From Zhongshania sp. R06B22 (GTDB taxonomy: Bacteria; Pseudomonadota; Gammaproteobacteria; Pseudomonadales; Spongiibacteraceae), in assembly GCF_040892595.1 (NCBI RefSeq), contig NZ_JBFRYB010000001.1, forward strand, positions 2,790,001-2,854,000: DNA of 64,000 bases, given 5' to 3'. Shown here piece by piece: positions 45,891-56,303 of this stretch. The notes beneath the pieces are model-generated. The model saw only the letters and a program-made list of their open reading frames with translations, was not told the origin of the DNA and made no database searches. The translations under genes were made by a program, and so were the position numbers. Numbering within the stretch: the stretch's first letter is position 1; the number at the start of each line of letters is the position of its first letter.

Positions 45891-45919
45891 GTCGCTAAAA
45901 ACCGGCGCCAATAAATCAG

Positions 45920-46216
45920 TTATTCCTCTGGCTTATTTTTAGCGAAGCCCGCTAATTGATCGGCGCTGGCTTCCGCCTGAAACTCGGCCTTCCATTGCGA
46001 ATAAGGCATACCATAAACACGCTCGCGGGCTGCGTCGTAATCCACACCGACGCCCTCATCACCCGCTGCCGCGACATACCACTTAGACAAACAGTTGCGA
46101 CAAAATCCCGCGAGATTCATTAGGTCAATATTCTGAACATCTTTACGATCATCTAAGTGCGCTAGTAAACGACGAAATACTGCCGCCTCTATAGCATCAG
46201 TTTGTGCTTTATCCAT
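45920..46216 (-). CDS. DUF1244 family protein
   Basis: A 98-residue protein with FCRNCLSKWYVAAA and YGMPYSQWKAEFQ, the signature of DUF1244, a small helical family of unknown function in alpha- and gammaproteobacteria. The two cysteines in CRNC are family features. The ATG at 46216 is the family-length start; the frame can extend 12 residues further. It is convergent with the dinB-neighbour gene and divergent from the AlgP-like gene. Confidence 0.87.
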   Translation of the reverse strand: MDKAQTDAIEAAVFRRLLAHLDDRKDVQNIDLMNLAGFCRNCLSKWYVAAAGDEGVGVDYDAARERVYGMPYSQWKAEFQAEASADQLAGFAKNKPEE

Positions 46217-46339
46217 AATTTTGCCCCAATAATTTAAAGTTTCGCTGTGCATTATCGCAAAGTTTGCTATGTTATCACTGTTGCAAGTACTGAAGTTCGT
46301 CGATTGATGACCATAAAACGCTTACCGAGGCTCGCTGAT

Positions 46340-46885
46340 ATGACAAATAAAAAAATGGATCCGGTTGCATTGATCCGTAAAGAAATTGAATCACTAGAAT
46401 CCAAAGTTGAACAGCTACGTGATCGCTTGATGGCAGACGCCCATAAAGCGATTGACAAAGCGAAAGCGCAGGCAGAAAAAGCCCGCGAAAAATTAAAAGC
46501 AGAACAAGCTAAACTGGGTGAACTGCAGAAAAAAGCCAAAGCAAAAATGGATAGCCGTATTCAAAAGCAGGTGGATAGAGCCCACTCGGCTGTCGATGGT
46601 GCAAAAGAGCTTGAGCTAGACGCCAAGGCCGTTATGATTATGGCAAAGAATCAGCTGGCAGAACTCAAGAGCGACTACCAACGCGCCAAAGCACTTGCTA
46701 AAGCCGCACAAGACGCCGCCAAGAATTTCGATAGTAAAACCAAGGCGGCACCTAAAAAAGCCGCTGCAAAAAAAGTAGCCCCTAAAAAAGCACCTGCCAA
46801 AAAAGCACCCGCTAAGAAAGCAGCCGCCAAAAAGGCTCCTGCCAAGAAAGCACCTGCTAAAAAAGCGGCTCCCAAAAGTAGTTAA
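46340..46885 (+). CDS. AlgP-like lysine/alanine-rich (histone H1-like) protein
   Basis: A 181-residue protein with two parts. Residues ~1-130 are a long coiled coil rich in Lys, Glu and Ala. The last ~45 residues are a run of KKAPAKKA-type repeats like the C-terminal tail of histone H1 and of Pseudomonas AlgP (AlgR3). The tail should bind DNA and compact the chromosome. GAGG lies before the ATG at 46340; longer in-frame starts exist. Repeat copy number is likely to vary between strains. Confidence 0.8.
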   Translation: MTNKKMDPVALIRKEIESLESKVEQLRDRLMADAHKAIDKAKAQAEKAREKLKAEQAKLGELQKKAKAKMDSRIQKQVDRAHSAVDGAKELELDAKAVMIMAKNQLAELKSDYQRAKALAKAAQDAAKNFDSKTKAAPKKAAAKKVAPKKAPAKKAPAKKAAAKKAPAKKAPAKKAAPKSS

Positions 46886-46908
46886 TACAGCCAGATCCAT
46901 TGAAGCGC

Positions 46909-46948
46909 AGTGAGCTGTAAAGTCAGGACATACACTTTACAGCTCACT
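46909..46948. terminator. 15-bp perfect inverted repeat between convergent genes
   Basis: AGTGAGCTGTAAAGT pairs perfectly with ACTTTACAGCTCACT around a 10-base loop. It lies just past the AlgP-like gene and includes the stop codon of the LuxR gene. No T-run flanks it, so it may end both transcripts through the stem, or be a protein-binding palindrome. Confidence 0.6.
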
Positions 46949-48092
46949 CTTCTACTACTTGTACCCCAGCCAGAGTCACTACGCTATTCAGTATCAATTG
47001 AATAAGCTGGGTTTGCCTAGCCACCCCGGTCTTTGAAAAAATTGCACTGAGATGAGACTTGGCGGTATTACGCGACACACCCAGGCTAATTGCCGCCTCC
47101 TCTAGGCTCAAGCCATTAACAAGCCTAATAGCAAGACGCGCTTCCGCTGGGGTAAGTCCAAACAAGGCCGTTAACACTTCACTGGGCGCTTGTCTCGGCG
47201 CCATCGGGTCGCTAATGAACACCGCCACCGCTGGACTATGTTCGCCGCTGCGATCGCTGAGTGGCAAGGGTCTCAACAACAAACTCAAACCTTGCAACTG
47301 CGCCCTATCGGCAAGTCGAAATGCTCGCACACAGCACGCCAGCTGCTGATGGTGGGCGCTAACCACTTCCGCCAGCAGGGTGCCAAATGCCCGTTGCTCT
47401 CGACTATCTTCTAACTGCAAAGAGCCGTTACGCAATACTAAGCCCCTAGACGTATCTATGAGTCGCCTCGCCACCGGATTACTACTCAAGACTGCAGCCT
47501 GCGCATCTAAAGTAATAACACCAACCGCCAATTGCCCAAACGTATCGGCGTATAGACTCCTCTCCAGTTCAGACTCCCGCAAGCGCGAGTGGATTTCAAT
47601 GGCCTGTCGTAAATGCGGAAGAAGCAGCCTACACAAGTCTTTCTCGCCGTCACCGAAATCGTCTACGCTTTCTGGCCTTGTGACTCTGAGGCGAGCCAAC
47701 AGCCCCTCACTCCCCCATAGATCAGCGCCCAAGATATGCATCACATCACTGGGTTGCAGATAGCTGCGGAAATACTCAGATTGCTGAAAATCGGCCACCG
47801 ACAGAAATTCCGAAATAGTGACAACATCACCATCCGGTAAGTTTACGAAAGGGTCTAAAGCAAAGTAGGTATCGTTATAAGCATGGTAAATATCAGCAGA
47901 AAAAACCGCCGAATTTAACACCACACCTTTCTCATGAATGTTCGGCGGACGCAGCAATAAGGTAGCAAAATTGCCACCGAGTAGCGTTCGTAATTCACCC
48001 AAAAATTGCTGCCAAGGGGGCGATTCTAGGGCGCCGCGATATATTGATTGGATCACCGCATCCATCTGCGGCGATATACTTAAATCAGCCAT
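46944..48092 (-). CDS. LuxR-family transcriptional regulator
   Basis: A 382-residue protein. The C-terminal LuxR/FixJ helix-turn-helix (~312-375) reads LTPAEARLAIRLVNGLSLEEAAISLGVSRNTAKSHLSAIFSKTG with the expected recognition helix. The N-terminal ~300 residues are not recognised and hold a possible PAS-like segment near 190-250 (FGQLAVGVITLDAQAAVLS). It is downstream of the SDR gene at 48177 on the same strand with 84 bases between. Target genes are unknown. Confidence 0.86.
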   Translation of the reverse strand: MADLSISPQMDAVIQSIYRGALESPPWQQFLGELRTLLGGNFATLLLRPPNIHEKGVVLNSAVFSADIYHAYNDTYFALDPFVNLPDGDVVTISEFLSVADFQQSEYFRSYLQPSDVMHILGADLWGSEGLLARLRVTRPESVDDFGDGEKDLCRLLLPHLRQAIEIHSRLRESELERSLYADTFGQLAVGVITLDAQAAVLSSNPVARRLIDTSRGLVLRNGSLQLEDSREQRAFGTLLAEVVSAHHQQLACCVRAFRLADRAQLQGLSLLLRPLPLSDRSGEHSPAVAVFISDPMAPRQAPSEVLTALFGLTPAEARLAIRLVNGLSLEEAAISLGVSRNTAKSHLSAIFSKTGVARQTQLIQLILNSVVTLAGVQVVEE

Positions 48093-48176
48093 GAATAATT
48101 TGGGTCACCTTGTAAAAGTGACCCGATTCTAACCGCTGTCTAAACGGAATTCACCATTGAATACCGGAATCTGCTG

Positions 48177-48965
48177 TTAGTGAGGCAAATACTCACCACC
48201 ATTAACATCGAGTGCTGCACCGGTAACCGCGCAGGCATAATCTGAGCCTAAAAAGATCGCCGCTTTGGCGCAATCGCCATCATCTGGAATATGGCCTATA
48301 GGAATATTTTTAGATACCGCAGCCACTTGCTGGGCTACTGTTGGGCCTCCTGCATCCGCGTTCATCTGCAGATAGCCTTCAACCGCAGGGCCCCACATCC
48401 ATCCCATATACGCAGAATTCACCCGAATATTATAGCCACCAAGCTCCAGGGCCAAGTGGGAAGTTGCGCTAGCCAAGGCAGCCTTAGATGCGCCGTAACC
48501 ACCCTGGGTGTGAAGCGGCTTGCGAGTGATCATGGTATTGATCATGACTATCGCGCCACCGCCCTGTTTTTTCATTTGCGGGATAGTTTCAAGCGTCAAA
48601 CCCATAGTGCCAAATAAATTAACGTCCATTGCCGCGCGCCAACTGTCTAAATTAGCCGACTCTATTGGCCCAAACTCGCCGGGGTTATAAGCGCTATTGA
48701 AAAGCACATCGATACGACCAAAACGAGCGATGGTTTGCGCCACCAAGTTTGCACATTGAAGACGGTCACTGATGTCCGTGGCAACCTTCAATACCTCAGT
48801 GCCCAAGCCTAGGGCGCTGATCGCCGCTTCGGCATCATCGAGCTTACTCGCTGTGCGAGCACACATAGCAACAGAGGCGCCCTGCTTAGCCGCTTCTACC
48901 GCCAATTCCTGACCAAGCCCCGGTCCGATGCCAGAGACGATGACTACCTTGCCTTGTAAAAGCAT
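48177..48965 (-). CDS. Short-chain dehydrogenase/reductase (fatty-alcohol/steroid type)
   Basis: A 262-residue SDR with SGIGPGLG at residues 11-18 for NAD(P) binding. YGASK holds the catalytic Tyr and Lys, but the usual Ser 13 residues before Tyr is Thr (NTMITRKP). Thr substitution at this site is rare though found in some members. The C-terminus ALDVNGGEYLPH is typical. It may form a unit with the LuxR gene downstream. Substrate unknown. Confidence 0.85.
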   Translation of the reverse strand: MLLQGKVVIVSGIGPGLGQELAVEAAKQGASVAMCARTASKLDDAEAAISALGLGTEVLKVATDISDRLQCANLVAQTIARFGRIDVLFNSAYNPGEFGPIESANLDSWRAAMDVNLFGTMGLTLETIPQMKKQGGGAIVMINTMITRKPLHTQGGYGASKAALASATSHLALELGGYNIRVNSAYMGWMWGPAVEGYLQMNADAGGPTVAQQVAAVSKNIPIGHIPDDGDCAKAAIFLGSDYACAVTGAALDVNGGEYLPH

Positions 48966-49270
48966 AAACTGATCCTGTTATTAATAATTATAGGGATAAC
49001 ATTGATCAGCTTAGCGGAGCCGAAACAATCCGACACCACCCATATGGACGGGGCAACTATTCCGCCGCGACACCCGCGAAGTCCCGCGTTGTTGGCAGTC
49101 CTCTCCAGATCTAAACTGGCGATATCATATGTAATATTGTGAGGGATACAGTGCTGACGAAATACTAAGGCAGCCGTACCGAGGCAGGCCGCAGAATTTA
49201 CGCTGCCACCGCAGCACATTCATTTAAGAGAATTTAACGGATAAAAGAAGGAAAATATGTGCAGCTAATA
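48966..49270. other. Intergenic region upstream of the SDR gene
   Basis: No gene is supported in these 305 bases. They should contain the SDR promoter. A minus-strand frame here has no family resemblance or ribosome site. The right end overlaps an 18-base palindrome described separately. Confidence 0.5.
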
Positions 49271-49278
49271 TTAGCTGC
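49261..49278. repeat. 18-bp perfect palindrome over the globin stop codon
   Basis: GCAGCTAAT is followed at once by its reverse complement ATTAGCTGC. It spans the TAA stop of the truncated hemoglobin gene (49271-49273 on the minus strand) and could be a terminator stem with no loop or a dyad-symmetric binding site. Confidence 0.5.
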
Positions 49279-49672
49279 TCACGCTAAGTGCTCTGCGCAT
49301 ATTTTCGGCGATCGTGGTCGCAATTCGTTTAGCGCGCTCAGTCTTTGGGCCAGCAAAACCGCTATCGGCTGATTGAATAAAATACCCTAGCCATTGATCA
49401 AAATCGCTGTCTGACAAACGCTGCTTGGCATCTAATTGGCGATGGATATTCATGGTGTGACGCTGGTAGTTATTTTCACCCAGCAACAGTTTTTCCCAGT
49501 AGGCCTGTATACGTGGAAAATGTTCGACAATATCGATACCGGCAACCTCGGTAAAGATCGGTGCCAAGCGCTCGTCCCTTAAAAGACAGGCATAGAATGC
49601 TTCGACGAACATAGCAATGTGTTCAGGGGAGTCGAGGTCTGGCTTATTATTTATTGAAATACGAGGTGGCAT
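49271..49672 (-). CDS. Group III truncated hemoglobin
   Basis: A 133-residue globin with MFVEAFYACLLRDERLAPIF near the start and FPRIQAYWEKLLLGENNYQRH in the middle. The conserved W-E-KLLL-G and His of the group III (trHbP) truncated hemoglobin family are present. Members bind oxygen, nitric oxide or cyanide; a protective redox role is typical. It is a single gene between the SDR and der genes. Confidence 0.88.
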   Translation of the reverse strand: MPPRISINNKPDLDSPEHIAMFVEAFYACLLRDERLAPIFTEVAGIDIVEHFPRIQAYWEKLLLGENNYQRHTMNIHRQLDAKQRLSDSDFDQWLGYFIQSADSGFAGPKTERAKRIATTIAENMRRALSVSS

Positions 49673-49746
49673 TATAAAAGCTAAACTATGTCATTGAAGG
49701 GTATACGAGCAACATTCTCACTGCGAATATTGCTCGTGAACAAAAC

Positions 49747-51156
49747 CTATTTTTTCTTTCTAGCCGTCTTTGCCTTAGAAAAACGCATCACCCGTTGCTT
49801 GCGCTCTACCTGACGCTTGCTGAGGTCTTTCTTTTTTCCCTCGAATGGGTTTTCCGAAGTTTTGTATTCAATCTTAATCGGCGTGCCCATCATTTTTAAT
49901 TCGCGACGAAAGACTTTTTCCAAATAGCGGGTATAGCTGGCGGGAACCCTTTCCGTCTGATTACCATGAATTACGATGATAGGCGGATTCTGCCCACCGG
50001 GGTGAGCATAGCGAAGCTTAATGCGGCGACCATTAATCATTGGAGGATTGTGGTCGTGCACTGCACCTTCCAAAATAGTTGTTAGCATTCGGGTCTGCAA
50101 CTGCCGAGTAGCCGACTCATAGGCTTTTTCCACCGACTCATAAAGATGACCGACGCCAGTGCCATGCAGGGCCGAAATAAAGTGAATTTCGGCAAAGTCG
50201 ATAAACTGTAAACGCCTGTCCAGCTCTTTCTTAATATGGTCTTTTTGCTCTGTCGTGAGGCCGTCCCACTTATTGATAGCCACCACAACTGCGCGACCGG
50301 AATCCACTACCTGTCCCAATAAATGCAAATCTTGATCAACAATACTCTCGCGACCGTCCATCACTAGAATCACAACGTGGGCGTCGTCGATCGCTTTTAA
50401 GGTTTTTACAATCGAGAATTTTTCAACGGCTTCTGAAATATGCTTACGCTTACGAATACCCGCCGTATCGATCAGGGTATAGCCTTCTCCGTCGCGTTCG
50501 TAATTGATATACACACTGTCACGGGTGGTCCCCGGCTCGTCAAATACAACAACACGATCTTCACCGAGCATGCGGTTTACAAGCGTCGATTTACCCACAT
50601 TTGGGCGCCCTACTACCGCGATTTTTTTCCCGGTTGCGAGCGAAGCCTGCTTGTCTTCAGCCTCTTGCGGGAACTGCGCTAGGACATCGTCCATCAGTAT
50701 CCGCACGCCTTTACCTTGGGTGGCGGTTAGAGGGTATATTTTTGCAGCGCCAGTCTTATAAAATTCAGCCTTCGCTACTTCGGCGTCGGTCCCATCCACT
50801 TTATTCGCAACGAAGAACACCGGCTTAGAGCAGCTGCGAAGATGTTTTATTAAACCTTCGTCTGCAGGCATTAAACCCGCTCGCGCATCCAACATCAGCA
50901 ATACTGCATCCGCCTCATCAATAGCCTGCATCGATTGCTGCGCCATGGGGCCATCAATACCCACTTCGTCGCCGTTAACACCGCCAGTATCTATGACGAT
51001 ATAGCGACGATTGCTGTGAGTCGCCTCGCCATACTTACGATCGCGGGTTAAACCTGGAAAATTAGCCACCAAGGCATCGCGACTTTTAGTTAGCCGATTG
51101 AACAGAGTTGATTTACCGACATTAGGACGGCCTACCAAGGCAATAACAGGAACCAT
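49747..51156 (-). CDS. der: Ribosome-associated GTPase Der (EngA)
   Basis: A 469-residue protein with two tandem G domains (GRPNVGKST at about residues 8 and 188, both with DTGG/DTAG and NKxD motifs) and a KH-like C-terminal domain ending in a lysine-rich tail (KAKTARKKK). It is needed for 50S ribosome maturation. It is the last gene of the hisS-bamB block. Confidence 0.97.
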   Translation of the reverse strand: MVPVIALVGRPNVGKSTLFNRLTKSRDALVANFPGLTRDRKYGEATHSNRRYIVIDTGGVNGDEVGIDGPMAQQSMQAIDEADAVLLMLDARAGLMPADEGLIKHLRSCSKPVFFVANKVDGTDAEVAKAEFYKTGAAKIYPLTATQGKGVRILMDDVLAQFPQEAEDKQASLATGKKIAVVGRPNVGKSTLVNRMLGEDRVVVFDEPGTTRDSVYINYERDGEGYTLIDTAGIRKRKHISEAVEKFSIVKTLKAIDDAHVVILVMDGRESIVDQDLHLLGQVVDSGRAVVVAINKWDGLTTEQKDHIKKELDRRLQFIDFAEIHFISALHGTGVGHLYESVEKAYESATRQLQTRMLTTILEGAVHDHNPPMINGRRIKLRYAHPGGQNPPIIVIHGNQTERVPASYTRYLEKVFRRELKMMGTPIKIEYKTSENPFEGKKKDLSKRQVERKQRVMRFSKAKTARKKK

Positions 51157-51207
51157 AATTCTATTTAACTCTGATCAGCACTCGGGCCGAATGACAAAAT
51201 GTTTTAC

Positions 51208-52359
51208 TTAGCGATCTTGCAGTTTGTAGGCCAGCAATTCGCCGCTATTTCCGTACACATATAATAAATTGCCATCGCTTAGCATCGGCGCACGCAAGCC
51301 ATCGCGATCAGCTCTTGTACGAGCGATCAAACGACCGTCTTCCCGCGCTAACATATGCAAATAACCTTCATAATCACCAACGCCAATGGCACCATCAAAT
51401 GCCACCGGTTCAGTTAATTCACGACGCGCCAATACCGTTTGCGTCCAAAGTGCACCCTGACCATTGTCATCAATCGCATTGACACTGCCATCAGAAGTCA
51501 CCACAAACACTTTACCCAAGTTTTCAGCAGCGCCGACGTAACTAGACATGTCCTTAACCCACAACGGCCGACCGCTGCGAATATCAATGGCCATAACTTG
51601 GCCCTGATAACCCGTGGCGACGACTGTCTTCCTGTCGTCCATGACCAGTAAGCGACCGTCGACATCGACTAAACGCTCGATTTCGGTACTACCCTGGGGA
51701 GCAGAAATACGTTGCTCCCAAAGCTGAGAACCGCTGTCCATATCAAAGGCGAGTACTCTACCGTTGGCAAAACCCACCATAGCAATGTCGCCGACCACAT
51801 TTGGGGTGCTGGTGCCACGCAAGGTCAGACGAGGAACTTGAGAAGAATAGCTCCACAACAATTTACCATCTTCAAAATTAAGTCCTTGTACGTCGCCGCT
51901 ATAGGTTTGCACGACGACTACAGAGCCATTGCTCTGCGGCGCGGAAAGCACTTCACTGCTCATAGGAGCACGCCATACGATATCACCGGAGATCCGGTCA
52001 ATCGCGACAACTTCACCGTCTGAGGTGCCAACAAATAGCAGGGTGCCAGATACACCTACGCCACCCGATATCCGCAAATCGTAAGACTTCTTCCAAATTT
52101 TCTTACCGCTGGCTTTTTTCAATGCCGCGACCTTGCCGTTCGATGACGCAATGAATATCTCATCACCATCAATGGCCGGAGTAATACGGTGATAAGCCTC
52201 TGCTTGGCCATCGCCCAATGAATAAGACCAAACTTCCTTAAGCTTCTTCTCTGCCTTAAAGTCGGTCAATTTAGCCGGCTCCCGACTAGTCGGGTCTGAA
52301 GCGCAAGCCACCATCATCGCGCTTGCTAGCAATATACTAACCGCAGAAATAAACCGCAT
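51208..52359 (-). CDS. bamB: Outer membrane assembly lipoprotein BamB
   Basis: A 383-residue lipoprotein with lipobox MVAC and eight PQQ-like beta-propeller blades, seen as repeated GKxLW and GxVxAID segments. It is part of the BAM complex that inserts outer-membrane beta-barrels. The start overlaps the yfgM stop by one base. Confidence 0.95.
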   Translation of the reverse strand: MRFISAVSILLASAMMVACASDPTSREPAKLTDFKAEKKLKEVWSYSLGDGQAEAYHRITPAIDGDEIFIASSNGKVAALKKASGKKIWKKSYDLRISGGVGVSGTLLFVGTSDGEVVAIDRISGDIVWRAPMSSEVLSAPQSNGSVVVVQTYSGDVQGLNFEDGKLLWSYSSQVPRLTLRGTSTPNVVGDIAMVGFANGRVLAFDMDSGSQLWEQRISAPQGSTEIERLVDVDGRLLVMDDRKTVVATGYQGQVMAIDIRSGRPLWVKDMSSYVGAAENLGKVFVVTSDGSVNAIDDNGQGALWTQTVLARRELTEPVAFDGAIGVGDYEGYLHMLAREDGRLIARTRADRDGLRAPMLSDGNLLYVYGNSGELLAYKLQDR

Positions 52360-53036
52360 TACTTCGCCCCTTCTACAGCGACTTGGGCCGCAGATAAGTC
52401 ATTAATTTTCAGTTCTAGCATCGCGTTATTTACGGGTGCTTCTTGCTGACGAGCCAAGGATCTAGCGCGCTGATACGCCGCTAACGCCGCCGCATTATCT
52501 TTCTGAGCAAATGCCACATCGCCTTCTAGTTCAGCGGCCTCAGCTGCGTAACCAGTGCTTGCAAGTTTGCTAAGATAGGCCAGAGCTTTGTCATATTCTT
52601 TCTGTGCATAAAAAACTTGTGCTAAGCGTATTTCAGCCTGTGCTTTTATTTGCGCGCTTGGGCGCTGGGCCAAAACCCACTCAAGCTCAGTGATCGCTGT
52701 TTCATAATCGCTGCTTTTTACTGCGTATTTAGCTTTAAATAGCGCGGCAAACTGGCCATAGCTCAAGCCCGAAAACTGATCTGTCAGGGTGTTCGCCAAA
52801 TGTTGCGCAGTAGCTAAACTACTGCCGTCTCGCTGCACTGCAGCGTCTGCAATCAGCAAATCATCAAACATTGCCGATGCTTCTCCGGCCTGTGTTTGCT
52901 GATGTCCCTGCCAACCCTTCCAACCAAATACAATGGCCAGCGCAAGGGCAATACCAAAAACGGTAGACTTACCATTTTCCCGCCACCATCTTTTAATGGC
53001 TTCGACTTGTTCTTCTTCTGTACGATACGTTTCCAC
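52359..53036 (-). CDS. yfgM: YfgM-like TPR protein of the inner membrane
   Basis: A 225-residue protein with a short cytoplasmic start (TEEEQVEAIKRWWRENGKS), one transmembrane helix (about residues 20-40) and tetratricopeptide-type helices in the periplasm. In E. coli YfgM works with the chaperone PpiD at the Sec translocon. Positioned between hisS and bamB as usual. Confidence 0.92.
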   Translation of the reverse strand: METYRTEEEQVEAIKRWWRENGKSTVFGIALALAIVFGWKGWQGHQQTQAGEASAMFDDLLIADAAVQRDGSSLATAQHLANTLTDQFSGLSYGQFAALFKAKYAVKSSDYETAITELEWVLAQRPSAQIKAQAEIRLAQVFYAQKEYDKALAYLSKLASTGYAAEAAELEGDVAFAQKDNAAALAAYQRARSLARQQEAPVNNAMLELKINDLSAAQVAVEGAK

Positions 53037-53067
53037 TAAACTTCCTCTTCGACTTGTCTAGTCGCCT

Positions 53068-54345
53068 TTAAAAATAATTCTTAGAAATAGTATTTACCAG
53101 TTCGGCCAGCGCGACCAACTGTTGCTCACCCTGTCCAGCTCGCAGCGGTTTGACTGCGGCTTGACCACCTTGTAACTCATCTTCGCCGAGCACCACAGCA
53201 ACTGAGGCACCCGATTTATCCGCTTTTTTAAACTGACTTTTAAAGCTGCCACCGCCGCAATTTATTAACACCTTTACTGATGGCATGGCATCACGTAACT
53301 GCTCGGCAATTTTTAGTGCCTCTATATCCGCTTTTTCACCAACCGACACAATAAAAATATCAGCCTGCGCCTGCTCGTCTGGCATCACTTCCAGCGTTTC
53401 TAGCATCAGTACTAACCGTTCAATACCCATTGCGAACCCGACCGCGGGTGTTGTCTTACCGCCTAATTGCTCAACTAAGCCATCGTAGCGGCCGCCAGCA
53501 CACACGGTGCCCTGCGCTCCCAGCTTATCGGTAGTCCATTCAAACACGGTTAAGCCGTAATAATCTAAGCCACGCACCAACTGCGGATTTAATGTATAGC
53601 TAACGCCCGCGGCATCTAAGCGTGCACACAAACCCTCAAAGTGGCTGCGTGAAACGTCGTCAAGATAGTCACTTAGTACCGGTGCGGCTACCAACAGTTC
53701 CCGAGTTTTAGGATCTTTACTATCCAGTACGCGCAAGGGATTAGACTCTAATCGACGCTTGCTGTCGTCGTCTAACTCGTCTTTAAAACCGGTCAAATAA
53801 TCAACCAAGGCTTGGCGATAATCTGCCCGAGACTCGGCGTTACCAATACTATTTAATTCCAGAGTAAGAGCGTCACTTATACCCAGTTCGCGCCACAATC
53901 GTGCCGTTAACAAAATTAATTCGGCGTCAATATCTGGCCCAGCCATACCAAACGTTTCAACACCAATTTGATGGAACTGGCGCAGGCGGCCTTTTTGCGG
54001 ACGCTCGTGGCGAAACATAGGCCCGGTATACCAAAGCCGCTGGATCTGGTTATACAGCAGGCCGTTTTGATCGCAGGCTCGCACACAGCTCGCCGTCCCC
54101 TCGGGACGCAATGTTAAGCTGTCGCCGTTACGATCCTCAAAGGTATACATTTCCTTTTCGACAATATCGGTTACTTCACCAATAGAGCGTTTAAAAAGCT
54201 CGGTATGCTCGACTATCGGAAAGCGAATTTCTCTATAGCCATAGCGACTAAGTACACCGCGCACGCAGGCTTCCAAATACTGCCACTGCGGCGTTTCCGA
54301 AGGCAGAATATCGTTCATGCCGCGAATTGATTGAATACGTGCCAA
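53068..54345 (-). CDS. hisS: Histidyl-tRNA synthetase
   Basis: A 425-residue class II synthetase. It begins [15 protein letters not shown]. The histidine motifs are [15 protein letters not shown] and [15 protein letters not shown], and the C-terminal anticodon domain is present. It lies 58 bases after ispG. Confidence 0.97.
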   Translation of the reverse strand: MARIQSIRGMNDILPSETPQWQYLEACVRGVLSRYGYREIRFPIVEHTELFKRSIGEVTDIVEKEMYTFEDRNGDSLTLRPEGTASCVRACDQNGLLYNQIQRLWYTGPMFRHERPQKGRLRQFHQIGVETFGMAGPDIDAELILLTARLWRELGISDALTLELNSIGNAESRADYRQALVDYLTGFKDELDDDSKRRLESNPLRVLDSKDPKTRELLVAAPVLSDYLDDVSRSHFEGLCARLDAAGVSYTLNPQLVRGLDYYGLTVFEWTTDKLGAQGTVCAGGRYDGLVEQLGGKTTPAVGFAMGIERLVLMLETLEVMPDEQAQADIFIVSVGEKADIEALKIAEQLRDAMPSVKVLINCGGGSFKSQFKKADKSGASVAVVLGEDELQGGQAAVKPLRAGQGEQQLVALAELVNTISKNYF

Positions 54346-54403
54346 AAATAATTCCTATTGACCAAACACAGTATATGAGCTGCTTCTTATAAACCGGCTA
54401 TGC

Positions 54404-55516
54404 TCAGCTACGTGCAATAAGGTCTTTATCCTGTTCTTGTTTAAGAGCGATCTTTTCACGAATCAATTTTTCTAGATGATCGATCAATACATCGTTCTTC
54501 ACTTTGTGATTTGGCTTGCCATCCACATATACTAAATTGTTTGGAGTTCCGCCGGTTAGCCCGATCTCAGCCTCTTTCGCCTCACCCGGACCGTTAACAA
54601 TGCAACCGATAACCGCAACGTCCAATGGCGTAGTGACGTCGTCTAAACGCAGCTCCAGCTCGTTCATGGTACTGATAACGTCGAAGTTCTGCCGAGAGCA
54701 ACTTGGGCAAGCAATAAAATTAATTCCTTTGCTGCGCAGCTTGAGACTCTTCAATATCTCGTAGCCAACTTTTACTTCTTCGACTGGATCGGCCGCCAGG
54801 GAAACGCGAATAGTGTCGCCGATCCCGTCCATTAATAGCATGCCCAAACCCACCGCCGACTTAACGGTACCACCGCGCAAGCCACCGGCCTCGGTGATAC
54901 CTAGGTGCAAGGGTTGGTCTATTTGGGTCGCTAGTTGGCGGTAAGCTGCCACTGCCATAAAAACGTCAGAGGCTTTAACGCTGACCTTAAAATTCTGGAA
55001 ATCTAATTTATCGAGAATATCAATATGACGCATAGCGGACTCAACCAAAGCCTCGGGGGTTGGCTCGCCGTACTTACGCTGTAATTCTTTTTCCAAGGAA
55101 CCAGCATTTACACCGATTCGAATTGGGATATTGTGGAATTTTGCTGCATCAATAACTGCGCGAACGCGATCTTCTCTACCGATATTACCCGGGTTAATAC
55201 GTAGACAATCAACGCCATATTCCAATACTTTCAAGGCGATTTTGTGGTCAAAATGAATATCCGCTACCAGTGGCACTGACACTTGCTCGCGAATCTTTCG
55301 AAACGCCTCCGCAGCTTCCATGCTAGGCACAGATACCCGAACAATATCAGCGCACGCAGCCTCTAAACGCCGAATCTGAGCAACCGTAGCTGCCACATCA
55401 CAGGTTTCGGTATTGGTCATGCTTTGCACTGATATCGGTGCATCGCCACCCACAGCAACCTTGCCGATATGAATTTGCCGCGAAACCCGACGTTTTATCG
55501 GAGATGCCATTTTCAT
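54404..55516 (-). CDS. ispG: 4-hydroxy-3-methylbut-2-en-1-yl diphosphate synthase
   Basis: A 370-residue iron-sulfur enzyme of the MEP isoprenoid pathway. The cluster cysteines are in [12 protein letters not shown] and [17 protein letters not shown]-barrel precedes them. Its start overlaps the rodZ stop by four bases (ATGA). Confidence 0.96.
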   Translation of the reverse strand: MKMASPIKRRVSRQIHIGKVAVGGDAPISVQSMTNTETCDVAATVAQIRRLEAACADIVRVSVPSMEAAEAFRKIREQVSVPLVADIHFDHKIALKVLEYGVDCLRINPGNIGREDRVRAVIDAAKFHNIPIRIGVNAGSLEKELQRKYGEPTPEALVESAMRHIDILDKLDFQNFKVSVKASDVFMAVAAYRQLATQIDQPLHLGITEAGGLRGGTVKSAVGLGMLLMDGIGDTIRVSLAADPVEEVKVGYEILKSLKLRSKGINFIACPSCSRQNFDVISTMNELELRLDDVTTPLDVAVIGCIVNGPGEAKEAEIGLTGGTPNNLVYVDGKPNHKVKNDVLIDHLEKLIREKIALKQEQDKDLIARS

Positions 55517-56295
55517 AATTCACCTACCTGCACACGCACGACGTTGCTATTTGCTAATTCCTTAAGCTCTACCAGAGCACCGTTGTAATACATGGCCACC
55601 ACCGGCCAGTATGCAGCGCTAACGGTCACCGGGCCTGGCACCTTAAAATGAAGGGTTTCACCTTTTTGCTGGACGCCGCTTACCCTGACATTATTGTGGG
55701 CGTCACGTACTTCCAACCAGACATCTTCGCTGATCATAAACTTTAGTTCGGCGGGTTTACCGTCAAGCTCCGACGGCTCGTCTGTAGGAGTCTTCACAAG
55801 ATCGCCAGACAGTAATGTTTCTCCCAGCGAAGGGGCCATCTTCAACATTGGTAAGGACGGCAATTGTTGCTCTAACACCACAACCGAGGGCGCTTTAGAT
55901 TTGCTACCGTCAAATACCCAGCAGGCCAGCGCCCAAACAAGAAACGCGGCGAACAAGGCCAATATCAAACCCGCATGACCGGGCGCTTGCACCTTACCCT
56001 GAACCTGAATGTGACGCTGCTGACTAGTTTGCTCTTCGCGACGGCAGATTCGATCGCAATCATTCAATAAAGGCGCTTCATCCAGCCCCATATATCGCGC
56101 ATAACTTTTAATATAACCCCGCGCGAACAGCGGTGAGTTAAACCGTGAATAATCGTTCTGCTCTATAGCCTCAACATAGCTATTTAACAAATTCAGCGCT
56201 TCAGCCGTTTCCAACACAGACTTACCCGCGCTGATACGCGCGTCATGCAATACTGATCCCGGCGGTCCGGGATAAAGCTGCTTGGTTAACGACAT
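55513..56295 (-). CDS. rodZ: RodZ-like cytoskeletal protein
   Basis: A 260-residue protein with an N-terminal helix-turn-helix ([21 protein letters not shown]), a transmembrane helix about residues 108-130, a linker and a C-terminal DUF4115 beta domain. RodZ links MreB to the cell-wall machinery. Shorter than E. coli RodZ, mainly in the linker. In the usual order between pilF and ispG. Confidence 0.9.
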   Translation of the reverse strand: MSLTKQLYPGPPGSVLHDARISAGKSVLETAEALNLLNSYVEAIEQNDYSRFNSPLFARGYIKSYARYMGLDEAPLLNDCDRICRREEQTSQQRHIQVQGKVQAPGHAGLILALFAAFLVWALACWVFDGSKSKAPSVVVLEQQLPSLPMLKMAPSLGETLLSGDLVKTPTDEPSELDGKPAELKFMISEDVWLEVRDAHNNVRVSGVQQKGETLHFKVPGPVTVSAAYWPVVAMYYNGALVELKELANSNVVRVQVGEL

Positions 56296-56303
56296 ATTAA
56301 TTC

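Noticed and set aside
46616..46900. Minus-strand Cys/Phe/Gly-rich frames opposite the AlgP-like gene
   Set aside because: They are the antisense of the Lys/Ala repeats and arise from codon bias.
48944..49219. Minus-strand 91-codon frame upstream of the SDR gene
   Set aside because: Cys-rich, no ribosome site, no family resemblance and overlap with the SDR start.
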